DNA from: Chromobotia macracanthus
Lineage: Eukaryota; Chordata; Actinopteri; Cypriniformes; Botiidae
Length of the DNA stretch: 64,000 nucleotides
NCBI GenBank assembly: GCA_036877525.1
Contig: JAZGTH010000066.1
Span: 4,366,501-4,430,500, forward strand
Direction of reading: 5' to 3'
Shown here one piece after another: positions 12,001-26,500 of this stretch. The position numbers were made by a program, and so were the translations under genes. The notes beneath the pieces are model-generated. The model saw nothing but the letters and a program-made list of their open reading frames with translations. It was not told where the DNA came from and searched no databases. Position 1 is the first letter of the stretch; each line of letters opens with the position of its first letter.

Positions 12001-15000
12001 GTTTACAACTAATCTTTCTCATTTCAAATCTAAAGTTTGGGGCTAAGGTTCTTCTTTTAATCCGTTTCTGAACTCCTCCGAACAAATGGATTTCTGATTT
12101 CAAATCAAGGAAAGGGATTTAGATTAAAAGACAAACAGTGGCTTGTCCCTGCATTGATCTGTAAGATTAAGCCTGAGAATTTAAACTGTGCGAGTTGCGT
12201 TTGTGAACAGTTTAGAACAGTTACATTCAATGCACAGTTATTTGCCGGAGCTAAATATTTAATTTACTAAGATCCGTAATCTCCATAAAAATAGTCAAGA
12301 ATTAATTAACCAAACTTGTTCTAAGAACATTGGATTTTGAGGAGTTGCTATAATTCGCAGATGCATTGTGGGAATTAACTAGCAGAGAATAAATGTTGCT
12401 TTTATCCAAGAATAGCAGATACATTGGGGTCTGGGTCTACTTCATATTGTTTCTATAGAAACCTATATATACCAATAGACCAGGATTTTCATCACATGGA
12501 ACGGATAGCCATACCGCACCAATATCACTTTCCAATGCCTCTTCTGAGCCTGTGCATTCACAATGCAAAACAAATGTAAATACACACAAATCAAGCTTAA
12601 TAAATTGGAACATAGATTTTCATACAGTACTTTCCACAAACGCCGCAGTGTCAAATATAGATATTCCCTTCAGAATATCGAGATGGAAATTGAGAGAAAG
12701 ATCTGTAGGAGATATATTGGCAACAAGGGGGGAACATATTATTATAAGGAAAGATATTTCAGGAGCAGCTTGACTTTGCAGTGGTGCGGAATTCTGAACA
12801 TATTTAATTGGGTCCCCGCTGATTGATTGCCATTCTTTCACTGAAGCTCAGAGTACGTGAGAACAATATGAGAACGTGATGAGACGTCATGTGTAGACAG
12901 CTGCGCTTGGGGGTTAAATGAAAAGTGGCATTAACGACAAAGAAAATGGATTACTCGTGAATATTATGTATTAAAATAGATCCTTACTAATTATACCATC
13001 ATGAGACAAACCAAATAGCTATCTATCACTAGATATAAAGTGGTTACCAATAAATTAAACCACACAACTTATCCCTTACTTATCCCTAAAATACACAGCT
13101 AACCTTTTGTCACATGAACCGCATACATGAGTTACATATATACAATTATATGAGTTTTCTTTCCAACACTAACTGAATTTGTTTAGATTGTGTGTGTGTG
13201 TATTTACCTGTGCATGTAAGTAAACTGTTAAATCTCTATGGGTAAACAGCATATGCTAAATCACATTTTGCATTTACCTTACTAACAGTTTTTGTCCTAA
13301 ATGTACATCTAAATATAAACGTGATATTTAATATGGAGTTACGTATCCATAGATTATAAAGGGGGAAACATTTTGGACTCATTTTTGAAACTAGGGGTTA
13401 TTATTGCAGACTCTCTTGTAATGCAAAACCCATTAGTTATTAGTTTAAACTCGGTTCACAGGATCCGCTTTGAGACCGACTTGTTTCCTCGCACGGCAGA
13501 CGAAAAGATCGCGCAAAAACGCGCATTTCGGGGCCAAACCACCAAACAACGTATTGGCAACGCGGAAATGTTCGCCGGCTCACGGTGCGAGCCTGCTCTG
13601 CTGATTGACGGGTTTAACCGCGATGACGTCGATCTCGAACCGAGATTAAACTCGCGTGCAGACACGCAGCCGCAGTCAAACCGGAGCCACCGGAGACGCC
13701 GGGCGCTTTTATAGGATGCCAACAGCAGGTCAGCGTGACGATGCGGTAGACTGATGAGAGATCCCCGACGGGAGATCGGACATGTCGGGGTCCTCTCCTC
13801 GACTTTAGGACGCACGGATTGAAGTCCGATTTCATGCTGGTTTGCGGGCATGAAGCGCGCCGGTATTTGGCGAAATTGCGCTACGGATCGACCCTATAGG
13901 ACACGTACCGAAACGCAAACGCGTTCAGCTTTCCTGCGACGACTTTAAGACGCACCGACGAATGCGGATGGTTTTGCACGACGAGCCTGTTCATTATTCC
14001 CGGACAAAAAGCGTCAGATGACGCGCTGAACGTCGCGCGCGTTTAACTTGAACCCCACCGATCGGGAACCTGTCGCGCACGCACTTCTGCGCCTTTTTAA
14101 AGGCTTTTCCGCACGGAAAACGTCCCCACACGACAGCCCGGTGTGCCTCGAAGCAAGGGATGGTTTATCCGGTGCGTTGAATGGATTTGCCGCGTTAAAC
14201 GCACCGGTCGGACCTTCGGAAACATGCAGCATCTTCGCGCGGCGTGGGCGCTCGCCGGAGCGTCGGTGTGCGTTTTTCTCCTCTTCCTGATCCAAGCGCA
14301 GTTTTTCAGAGAAGGTAAGCCTTCCTCAAACAGTTATCGCCATCATTCGGGTATCACAGGGCAACACTTTGTGTTGTTTTGTTACAGGTACGTATTATGA
14401 ATTGCATGCTGTTACTAAGAACAGCATGCAATCCAAGTGTGCTCCAAGAAATAGTGACATATTTAGTTGGAGTCCTTTTTAATGCTTCTCACCCTCGTTT
14501 AAGGAATATGATGCATTCAGACCTTTAGAAATTGAGTTCACACACACATATAATTTATTTAAAATGTTGTCAGTTCTGTTAGTGTATTGGTGATAAACCA
14601 TCTGCCATCACAATTTATAAATCAGACATAACATTTAATGTAGTTCTCAATAGCCAGGGACAAACCAAAATCAGTTGTGTGAACTGTTATTGCATTTATT
14701 AACTGAAGGAGAGGTCATAATGGTATCCATATAATTTACTTGCTCCCTCTGTAACTCACCTCTGTGTCAAAAAGATGACAACATTGTTTTACCTGGTTTG
14801 AAGTGAAGCAACGGAGACGGAGATAATGTGGGAGAATAATACTGAGATAATGAAATTGTCGCTCTGAGCAAGCCAGTGTTATAGCTGCAGTCACACTCTT
14901 TTGTTCTCATAAGTTATCTTGTGGATAGCACTTGAATTAGACTGTGGCCATATATTCTAATACACTTAAAAAACCCAGTTCACCTCCCTAAACACAACAC

Positions 15001-15072
15001 AAATACCTATTGTATCAAACTGACATTCACTGAGCAAACCAGCACTGTGGAAACTGTGATAGATGGATAGAA

Positions 15073-15115
<43 letters not shown>

Positions 15116-18100
15116 TAGCTGGATGGATGGATGAATTGACACAGACAGATAGATATTAGAGAGAGAGAGAGAGAGAGAGAGAGATACCTATTGTATCAAA
15201 CTGACATTCACTGAGCAAACCAGCACTGTGGAAACTGTGATAGACAGATAGATAGATGCATAGATACACGGATGCATAGATACACGGATGCATAGATACA
15301 CGGATGCATAGATACACGGATGCATAGATAGATAAAGAACTTTACAAGTCCTGGTGATGGACACTCTGGAGCTCAGTCTGATATCTTTTGTCTCCAGTAT
15401 ACTGTAGAGTGAAAAGACAAGAAAATTTAAGCCTCATAAAATTTATCCATATTATGTAAGTGTCTCTGTATAAAGCACAATGTCAAACAGTTCAGACATG
15501 TTCATGACTGGTGACTAATGTATTTCTTTTAGCCCGAGGACAAGATCATCATTTTTCAATATTCTAGAACTTTCTAATTGCAGAATATTGACCTTTATAC
15601 AGAATAAAGACAAGCAGGAATTGAATCGGTTATTTGACTTCTGTGTGAACCGATGCAACTTGGACCAAGTTATGTACACAGGTCTTATGTGTGCAACATT
15701 AGTATACGTGTTAGACAGAGCATTAGGCAAACACCCATTATGTGTGAGCTAGCTTTGAACAGCTTAAAGGTTTGAGCTGGCCTGCCGCCATGGCAAACAA
15801 CACATGTTGGCCTGGTTGCCACAGTAACTGTGCTTTTAAGAAAATAATTGGAGAATGCATGGGTTCGCTTCTCACAAAGTGCCAAGAAATAGTGCAGTGA
15901 CCTCCAGCATAGTGATACGGAGAACGGCAGGAGGCATCTGCCCTGGCGTCTTTCATGTCCTGCAGATAAAGAGCTGCTATGTTAGGTGTATGATACTATA
16001 ATGTAGCAACCTTAGACCCGTGCCCACATTTCCCAACATTTCTTTGTTTATTTCTTAAGGCCGGTTTTGTTTATGCTGATTTTAAGCGGTATTGCGTAAT
16101 GGTTTCTAAAGAAAGACGAAGGTTAAGTACTGCTCTTAAAGCGCTCCTGCAGCTAAACTGGCAAAGCATGGTGCTAGCAATGCCAGGGTCATGGGTTCAA
16201 TACCTGGAGAATGCATAAACTGATCGTATACCTATAAATGCACTCTATACAAAGTGTCGGCCAAATGTTTCATGTTGTACCCCTCGATTTCAGTACCATG
16301 ATTGTAATTATAAAGAGTGTAAATTTATGCACTCTAATGGGCGTGGCTTTGGGATAGCTGGTATGGTCAATTTTCATAATTAAAATCCTATGTTTCTCTT
16401 ATTAATGTTGCGTTTCACTCAGAAACTAAACCAGAAACAGATTTTTCCAGTATGGAAAGGAATGTTATGAGTGCGGTTTCATAGTGACTTAAAGCTGTCA
16501 CGGCTCTTGAAGAAAATATATTAAATATTAATGAATTCTAGAGATTTTGTGTTGATGCTCCTTTTAGGCTTTTTTTGTCTCATTTTGTCCTTGAGTGCTA
16601 TTTGTGTTGAAGCCTTGACATGTTACAGATCACAAAAAAGAAAAAGAATTACAGACGCAGAAGCAATAAGCCTGTTTCTACAAATTAGATAATCATTTTC
16701 AATTCCAATTATCAACTCCACGGCCTTTATAGAAAATGCCCTCGACCAATAAGAGTTCAACTGATGCCAATGACAAGCAGCAGAACAGAGACAGAACACA
16801 CACAATGTTGCGGCCGAGCATTAAAAGCATTTCAATCTGACACTGCTGCATTAAAAACAGTTAGCTATGAAATTCTATTTCCATGACCACCTCAAGTACC
16901 CAAGCAATTGCTAATTGATGGGAAAAAGCTTGGAGGAGCAGGAGTGCCAGACTCAAACCATGGCATGTTTAACAGGGTGGAAGACTGTGGTTTTAGCAAG
17001 GTTAGGCAAGACTTGCGTGTCTTATCAAAGTGTTCTGCATAATTTTAAGTATTCTAAATAAATTAGTTTGAAACATTCCCCAGGCATCTGTACAAGCAAA
17101 TGTCTTGTACAGATGAAAAGTTGTGCTTTACTTTCCAGGGGCTTTTTTATGGATTTTGGTATGATTGGACTTTTTTAAAGCAAAGATTTTGTCCGCCTGC
17201 TGAGCCCAGAGGCCAGCCAGGCTGACCCAGCATAAGGTCCAATTTCAGGCAGACTGTCATTACCAAGTGAAGTCTACACCCCCCCCACCACCCACAGCAT
17301 CTACAGTAGGATAAAAGGTGTGGAGGATGACAGGCAGAATGAGTGAATTTATTGGCAAAAATGAATTTATTGGCATATGAATATGAAATAGCCGCTGGCA
17401 GAACACAAGGTCTTCTTGACATATCTGACCTGAAATAAGTGATGCAGAATGTAACATCAGGTTTCAATGATTCTCTCAACTCAGTGTGAGTGTTTCGTAC
17501 TTTGTTAATAATCCTGGACTTCTCACAGTCTCTGAGGAAATGCAATCAGATTTAGAAACAGATTAATCAGATTGTTTCCGTTTGGGAGGAGAAAGATTCA
17601 TGATTGCTGTTGCCAGTTTTTCCATCGTCAATTTTTTAATTTACAAGACTAAAGAGATTAAACATTATTGAAATTATGAACTATATTTAATACATAAGTT
17701 AATTGTCAATTTTGTTTCTATTTAAAAGCTCTTGAGATTTTCGACTCTGGAACTGGTCTCAGATCCAGCTTTTGTGGTCTTTGGTCTTAGTCTTGACTTC
17801 TTGTAGTCCTGGGCTAAATTTAACTTGGGCTAAATTTAACCTTAGGCTATGCTGTGTGTATATTAACTCCATATCACACTGCTTTGTTTTAATAGAGGCA
17901 GTTGTTACCCTAAGAAGCTTTAGTATTTTTAACTAATCTGACCTTTAAAATTTACTTGGTGTAGCCTAATGAAGTCAGGTTGGTTTAGTCATATTTTTGA
18001 CTGCACAGAAATATTATTGCATCATAAAACATATTTTTGACTGAATAAAACCAGGTTATGTAGATGTTACCACATAAAGCACATTTCCTGCCTGACAGAA

Positions 18101-21100
18101 CAATTTTACAGTGTGTCTGTCTTTATACAACCCCCTAATTGTCTTATCAAAAATTCTCTCTGTCTCAGAACATCATATTATTTTAAAAACGGTGGGTTTT
18201 CTTAATGAAAACATTCTATGGTTGGCGAGCCAATTGACTCACATTGTAATGAAATAACCGCTACACAAAGCAGTCCGTTATAAAATTGAACTGAACGATC
18301 TTGGCATATGAATGAAGCGTGGTGGAGCGCGCTGGCGGAGTCCAGCGTCGGTCCCCTGATGATAGACTCCCTTTTCACTCCATCACTTCTTTGACAGGCT
18401 GTAAAGGAGAGCTTTTGAATTTCAGATCAGCACAGGCATCTAGTCTCCATCTCCGAGATGCATGGCTGGCAGCTCTTTCATCCCTAAAACGCATGCGGTG
18501 GAGTATGGACTGAAGTATACAGGAGATCCTGTGGAGAGAGCTCAGAGAGGTTGGAGATGAATCAGACAGTTCACTGTCAGCGGGGCTATTTAAACAGACA
18601 GGGCGGGCGCATCATCCGTCAGGAAACGCCGCGCTAAACACGTCAGAGCCTCTGCGTTCAGGGGCGTTTTAGAACAATGCGACGGTTTATCAGAGCGTTT
18701 TAACCTCGTGACCGTTAGCAAAGCGTCGGCTGCCGTTCTCGTGGCATTAATGATGTCATAATGGCCCATCCTGAAGTGATCCCACCGTGGGTTGGTTTAT
18801 TAATACCGCTGTCTCATATTCGGTGCGTTTAATTGCGTTTTTCCCGGAATTATTCCAATGCTCATACGCTCTAATGACTGTTTACAGTGACTCAGGGGAG
18901 GTAGAGAAAAATAGGAGGCGGAAAACAAAAAATAAAGGAGGCCATTGTAAGGTAGATCATTACTGCATAGAGAAAGTACAGTAAAATTACAGTATACTAG
19001 TACAGCAGCTATACTTGGTTGTTACACTTCTCTGATTGGACACCAGCAGTTTGACTTTTTACTGCATTTATCTGCAGTATTGGTTTCCAACACAGCAAAG
19101 TCAGAGTTTCAAAGGGGATCACATCATGAGGAATCAAATATTCTCTGATCATTTCAAATGATAAAAGAAAAGTCACAAATGAGATCTCTTTAAAAGACAC
19201 TAATGAGGTCAAATGAAAAGTTTTCTCCTGAGAAAAGCCCCCAGTGACCTCACATCAGCTCCTCTAGAGTTTAGAAGATCTCACCAGTGTCTGAAATTGT
19301 ATGTCAGAAAGCCGCAAAGAGAGACAGTGGTGGGATTGTCGGAAGACCACGCCAGGGCCGAACGAATGAGGGAGATATTAAAGGAGGGGCACTCACAGTC
19401 TGTATTCAGTCACTGCAGAGCCAGACTCTGCTTTTGGAATGCTGATTAGGTTCCATGAATGGATCTATGGACTCTCTCTCCTCAGTGTGTATCAGAACCC
19501 AGTCATTACCACCTATTTGAGGCTGAAGTTGGAGATGAATGGTGAGGCTTTTTCCTCCGGTTTGGAGTGGGGCTCACCTCTGGGGCACTGTGGAGAAAGG
19601 GAGAGAGAGTGGGTGTTGTCAAACATGAAAGGATGAGCGAGAAGATAACTCTGACAAAGCAGATGGCTTATTTTGAAGAATACACTCTTCAATTCAGCGC
19701 AACTTTGATAATGAGGGGTTTCCACCCACACGCTTGCATTTCCTGCGAGTCACTCGCATCATAATGCGCAATGATGTAACCATGAAGTATCTGCTCTGTC
19801 AAATCAATGATTTAACTTTATTCAAAGATTTATTCAAATTCAAAGCCTTTAAAGACGGAAAAAGAAAGCAAACACACATTGGAATGCTCGCTAGAGGAAC
19901 GCCGCATGATTTCTGTTACACGGGGGAAAGCTGAGATTTCATTTTGCCAGAGAAATGGAGACAATGAGAGATGATGTCTGGGGAAGAGAAAAAACAGACA
20001 GAAAAAATCAAATCACCTCCTGAAAACTTTCCAATAATCACTGAAGCGCTCAAGCAACATCACATGCCCAAAATAGATTGCATTGAAAGTTCTCTCTTGG
20101 TCTTTATGACAAGACTAGCTTGCAACAAGCATTGCCTGGAGAGCTCTTCTGCAGATTTTGTTATTTTCTGGCAGTTCTGATGAGACCCGCAATACTTTTG
20201 TTCTTCAATTGGAGACGAAGGGCAGAAATATTTCCTGATGAATAGGTGATGCGGTGCAGAGAGGAAAGAAAACTCCATGTGTCTCCAAAAATGACAGTTA
20301 TGAATGTTCAGGTCTGTCCATGAAGCCAGAAAGAGGTCTGAGAGATTTTTTATGATTTAATATTTTTTTAAATATTTGTAAACATGGAAAAGAGAGTGTT
20401 TTACTGTTCACTAGCGCTTTATTGATGCTGTGTCAAGCAGCTGAACTACCATCCATCATGGCTGCACTGAAGCTCATGCATGTTTGATCAGTTTAACAGT
20501 TTCACACGCTTGAGCTGGATACATGTACAAACACGCAGGTAATTTTACATGTCAATAATCTAAACTGGCCACTATATTAAACTAAGAACATTCTATAATC
20601 CATCATGTAAACACACAGCTTCATACAACTTGTCAACAGAACAGATTCAATAAAGTACAGGCTCAGTGTAAAGAGGGGTTCTGAAGGTGGGGTCCGGATA
20701 CCTTATTGTGGTGGTCCACAATCTACAGAGAACACAAAGAAAACTTTAACTTGTTTTTATTTTATGAAAGCTTTTAAGAAAATGTAATAAAAGTATAAAG
20801 TGCTGCTGAGCCCAAAAGCAATTTAAACAAAATGACCATCTGTTTTAAATTATGTAAGTGGTGTTAACATGATTCAAGGTGAAATGTGCTCTGGGGGTCC
20901 TTGGAAAATTGTCTTCCCTGTAAGGGTCCCTGGGGGGCCCACCTTAACAAGGGGGCCTCAAGATGACTTAAAATTATTTAAGAAAACATAAAAACAAGCA
21001 TTTAATTAAGCTAAACCAACTAAAAAACATTTCTTAAGGTTTGGATACTTTACTATGACAAATATAATTTTTTCTAATTATGCCAAGTTATGGGTGTTCC

Positions 21101-24100
21101 TGTAGCTCAGTTGGTAGAGCATTGCGTTAGCAAAGGTTGTGGGTTCGATTCCCAAAGAACACATGTACTGTAAATTGTATGCCTTGAATGCACAGTTAGT
21201 TTGCTTTGGCTAAAAGTGTCTGTCAAATGCGTAAATGTAGAGTATTTAATTGGGTAGAAATTGTGAGTGGGGTGGGCCTTCAAATATTGCTGTGGACAAG
21301 CAGGGGGCCATAAAGTTAAAAAGGTTTAGAACCACTGAAGTACAGTATGTAGTACAGTATATTATTAAAGCAGCGATATGTCTTTGTAGCATTTTCTTAT
21401 TGCATACCAGGAGGTCTGGCTCTTTCCTGTAGTGAATCTGCAGTGTAGTCAGGGTTTAAAGGGATCATTTTACGAGAAATCAAATTTTCTTTGATCATTT
21501 CGAGATAAAAGAGCTTGATGTATTCCTACAGGAAAGTAAAATCACATAAGATCTTTATAATACTCAGCTGATCCATTTTAATATCTCAAAAATGCATTTT
21601 GAAAAAAAAACATTTTTGCGCTTTCATCCAGAGTAACGTAGCTGGAACGGTGCATTCCACCTATGTTTTTATTTACTTGCCATTAGTACTGCCACGCTCT
21701 ACCAGGTGAGTTACAGGAGCAATAAACAGTAAACCGGTTTAATTACAAGGATCAGAGACAAGGTCGAAAATGAAAATTAAAAACTATATGACTTAATTGG
21801 TGCAAAAAAACCTTACTAACATTATAAGAGGATGTTGGAGATAAACGTTTATAGCCAGATTTACAGAAATCGTTTACAGAAAAAATAAGTATACCATGAC
21901 CCCTTAAAGGTCCAGTTAAAAATATACGAGATGTGTACTGGATTTATGCTTAGGTAAAATAAAAATGAGAATACATTTCTAATGGGGTTCTCTGTCTATG
22001 GCATAATACTTCTTTAGACCAGCAGAAGCATTTAGATTGATATGCTTTTTGTCTTGAAGGTAATAGGAAAGCGATTATGACGATTGTGATGGACTACCTG
22101 CTGAAAGCTTGGCAAAGGATGAACTAATTATATACATAAACCATGTCTTTGTGGGGTGGGGAGGGGGGATACTGCAGCATCCTGGTGCAAAAGCTGGATT
22201 AATCATCATCTAACATAACCGCTCTGTCAGGAGGTTGTAGACTGCTCTCCTAGCCATCTGTTTGGACTTATCGTGGGTCTACGGAAGATCTGCAGCCCAC
22301 CCGACACATCAAACATTTTTCCGCTGACACGTCACAGCTAAGACATGATTCACTGTCACAGGTCTGTATCCAGCATATTGCACTAGCTTGATGAGGCCGT
22401 GTATATAGATTACTGTTTATGCAGGTGCTGGATAATAGGAGCATGTTGAACAATGGCTGCGGCATGCAGGTTCAGCAGATCTCGGGCCCCATCAGTCTGC
22501 TAACAAGGGTGATGCCTCAGTCTCTGTATATTAGTAGGAAAACTAACAGCTCAGCACTATAAAAGCCCATTTATTCTGTCAAAGCTGCAAGAGAAATGTG
22601 CTACAAGCCTAAATAAACATAATTTATATAAATGTGTATACATTTAAAAAAGTGTAAAAAATAATTTAAAAAGTTTTTACAGAAACAGTTCACATAACAA
22701 AAAAAACCCTAAAATTTACTCACCCTCAAGGCATCCTAGGTGTATATGACTTTCATCCGAACACAATTAGAGTTATATTAAATAATTTTCTGGCTCCTTC
22801 TAGCTGTATAATGGCAGTGAATGGTGCCAGAGATTTTGAAGCGCCAAAAAGTGCATCCATCTATCCAGTTCATCTATGTTTGGATAAGAGAGTTCTGTAA
22901 ATACAAAGAAAAATTGTATTAATTCCCAGGAAATAAAAAGCAAAAATAGCAGTGGTGCTAATATTGTCACTTCTAGTATTTTAGTTTATGCAGTTTAGTA
23001 GGAAACAGTGCCTAACCTGTACCGTATGTGCGAGTTAAATGAATAATACTTGTGGCTTGCTGTAGGGAGGTGAGAGATTAATTTTCCGAGAGATCAGATT
23101 ATTTATTCAGACTAATCAGATTATCAGACAAATCTTTTCACCTGGCAGAGAGAATCAGAGAATAAAATCTAATAGCATATCTAGAATAGACCAAAACCTC
23201 GTAGAGTTTATGATGGGGGGGGATGGGGGTGTTTAACATGGGGGCAGTAAACAACCACCCACATTTTAGCAACAACATACCAAAACCCTGGCAACCACCC
23301 CAGCAGCAAATGTTGTGCAGAAAAGCACCACTGTGGTGCACAACAATCGAGTTTATCGGTGTCCTGGTGCTATTGATAGACCAGTTGACGTTTGTCTAAA
23401 CTCTCTGTCCTTCATTCAGGTCAGCTGGCAGCAGGTACGTGTGAAATCGTGACCCTGGACAGGGACAGCAGTCAGCCGAGGAGGACCATCGCCCGGCAGA
23501 CAGCCAGGTGTGCCTGCAGGAAGGGCCAGATTGCAGGCACCACCAGAGCCAGCCCAGCATGTGTCGATGGTAAGAGCACGGAGAAGGGCTTGGGTGGTAG
23601 GGTGTTCCCATCTAAAAGGAACATTTTCAGAACGTTGGGTAAAGTTTCCTAAAAGTTGTCTCAAAGTTATCAAAAGCGTTCTTGTGTTAACTTCAGTAGA
23701 ACTTTTTAACATTAAAAGTTAAAAAGTTTAACATCATATATCAAAAACAATATTCTTTAGTAGATAGTGGAATGGTTTAAAAACGTTACAGAATTAAAAT
23801 GTTTGAACACTTCTCATAACCAAGCAAGAACTTTAATACAACGTCTAAAAAATGGAACGTTTTTGAATGTTCATAGAATTTTCAAAATAACGTGTAACAT
23901 TTTTGTTACCTAATGGAAACGTTAGGGATACGTTCATACAACCTAAAATTGTTAGCTGGGTTGTTGGGAGGGTGCTCATCTAGGCTTTGGTCCCACTGAA
24001 TGTAAACCCCCAGCAGAACCCGGGGCTTTAAGATTTGAGTCTGATCCTTGAGATTACGCTGCTCACTGAGTGTGGCTGAGGTGTCACTCACAGGATTTGG

Positions 24101-26406
24101 ATTGTTGCCGTAGGTTACATCAGTGCCTGAGGTCATGTGTACAGAATGCCTTACAAGGTGCTGCTGGACACTGGGGAAATTTAGAGTTTGTGGAGATTAA
24201 ACTGAAGCCGGCGTGTGTTGTTTACATAGCGAGCGATGTGAAAACAGAAGTGACAAGTGAAAACGAGAATTTTTAAGACAAAGTAATTATAATTAATTAA
24301 CTTGAATTTGACACGGAACCACGTATCACATTTAAGTTTGTGTGTATTATATATATATATACAAACACACTCACAGATCAGTCTGATCTGCACTTATGTT
24401 CATGTGGTTGCATGTCTGCAGTTGCTATGACACCCATGTAATTTCAAGACATATTTCATGTGGTACCAGTTTCTTCGTGGTCAGATGAAAGTAGGTGTTC
24501 TTGAGTAATTGCTTCTGAAAGACACCATCCTCCAGGTTTGCACAACCTTACATCACCTTTACTGGGCCGCACTGATGCGGGCTTGATAGCACACGCCAAT
24601 CAGTAATAATAACTGAAGAAATACAGGCAATAATAGAAAACAACAACATGAAACAGCAGAACATTCAGTAAACAAAAGAAAAATTGCAAATAGCACGAGA
24701 AGACAATAAAAATGCAATACTCAGAAAACAGTATCAGATCTGAAAAAGAAACTAAGGGCTGAACCTCAGTAATTGTTCATTGCTGTTATTAGCAAAACAT
24801 GCCACGGTGACATTGACAGTAAAAATCAGTCACTCTTTGTTGGCATTTCCTAACTAGATAGCCAGATGAAATTTGTCTGTCAGTACGAGAATAGACTGCG
24901 AGGCTTTGGCCTTTCAGAAATGCTGTTATTTTATATCAGCCCTTACAGACCGACCTGAGATATCATTTTAAACCTTATAAGGAAAGATTCTGCGTGTTCA
25001 ATTGACAATTTAGCCTCTGCATGTGAAAATGGGAAAAAATGTTAAAAAATTGTTATTTTTCCAAACCGAACTAAAACATACACAGCTCCCTTAATGTTTT
25101 CTCAGCCTTGTGTGCAGTTTAACTACTCACCCCACTTGATTTTTAATTACATTCAATTTTGCCCTCTGACTATCTGTGACTATGAAATAAATACTGATTT
25201 CTTAACAGTGTTTTTTGTGGATAAAAAGCATCAACTAAAGAGAGTAGGCCGATAAAGCGCATTCTCTCGCCAGGGTAAATGAGAGAAGGATGTTGTTTAT
25301 CTTGGTCTGTGCCCCGTGGCTGTATCTGATGAAAGGCAGGTTATCAAAGAGACATTCTGATACACAGGAAGAAAGAATACCCAGCATGTCTGCCATTATA
25401 TATGAAAACTTTCTGGCAGGTTCAGCAACATGGGAGCAGGTGCTGTGTAAACGTCACGCTGTTGGAGGGAAGCAGGATTAGCACATGATGGCAATTTGTA
25501 AACAGTGTATTGAAGACCAGGATAACAGAATGTGTGTGTATATATATGTACACACACGTGTTTAAAATTCCTTTTATAGAAAAAAATAAAATTGTGCCAA
25601 CATGGTAATTTCTTTAAATAGAAAACTACATTTTTATTTTAAAAGATCACTTGGTCCAAACAATGAATAAAAATATATATCAGAGTCCATTTACAATTGT
25701 GTTATTCCATGGTTTTGATGGGTTACTATTATTCTAACTTATTATTCTATATATATTATATATATTAACTTATTATTATTCTAAAGTTTAAAATTAGTGT
25801 AACAATAACTATGTATGTGTGTTTGTGTATATATAGCATGTTGTTTCTCCAAGAATCAGTTATTATATATATATATATATATATATAAAGTCCTATATAC
25901 AGTCCTATATATATAATATTTAGTCTCTCTCTCTCTTATATATATAAGCCAGAGGCATAGTATGGAATTCAACTAATTTGTGGTGTTTACTGTACAATGC
26001 AATACATACATACAGGACTGAATCTAGTACCAACAACATTCTTTTGAACATTCTTCTGAATCCAGGCTGAAATGATGTATAATTCACATTCATATCATAA
26101 TTAAATTTTTACTTGTACAGTGTAGTACGAGTACAGTGACAGACTATAACTGCAAACTGACTGCATGTAAAATTAGCATCTAGATAAACACAGCTGAACA
26201 CACTTGTTTTGTGGAATCTGTTAGACTTCTTGAGTAATGGCAGCAAGATGATAAAGTAAATTTCAAACAGAAAAGAAAAAAAATGTAAATATGATCTCAG
26301 TTGTTTCTCCTAGATAACCGGGAGATTAAATAGACAGCACAGATGTAATAATCCTACGTTTCAGAACACATCTCAACAATGTTTCAATCTGTGTCTAGAT
26401 ATAATA

Positions 26407-26500
<94 letters not shown>

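Larger units (their letters stand above)
5519..13449 (+). other. tafa5: tafa5 intron 1, proximal part (exon 1A to CpG island)
   Basis: Intronic sequence of the exon 1A transcript; no additional exon is supported. It holds the GATA/GACA compound repeat (5628-6240) and one near-complete inverted-repeat element (7760-8106). The stretch 6400-7350 and parts of 9400-12300 look single-copy, with many ATTA/TAAT and TTTATTG motifs, as is common in conserved developmental enhancers, but conservation cannot be judged here. Confidence 0.6.
14315..23419 (+). other. tafa5: tafa5 intron 1, distal part (exon 1B to exon 2)
   Basis: 9.1 kb of intron shared by both isoforms' primary transcripts. It contains a small hairpin, a compound microsatellite with a 61-bp duplication, two SINE copies, a CpG-rich block at 18.3-18.76 kb, a partial MITE and a CAACC-rich repeat just before exon 2. 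The acceptor is TTCATTCAG at 23411-23419. No further exon is supported. Confidence 0.65.

Noticed and set aside
13456..13851. 131-aa minus-strand frame in the CpG island
   Set aside because: Arg/Ser/Pro-rich translation typical of CpG island DNA; no domain.
14143..14223. N-terminal extension of exon 1B upstream of its ATG
   Set aside because: The open frame has no in-frame ATG (it would need GTG), and the human isoform 2 counterpart starts at the equivalent of 14224.
21094..21165. Functional tRNA gene
   Set aside because: The A and B boxes are good, but the sequence runs on into the SINE tail shared with other copies and the cloverleaf is not intact.
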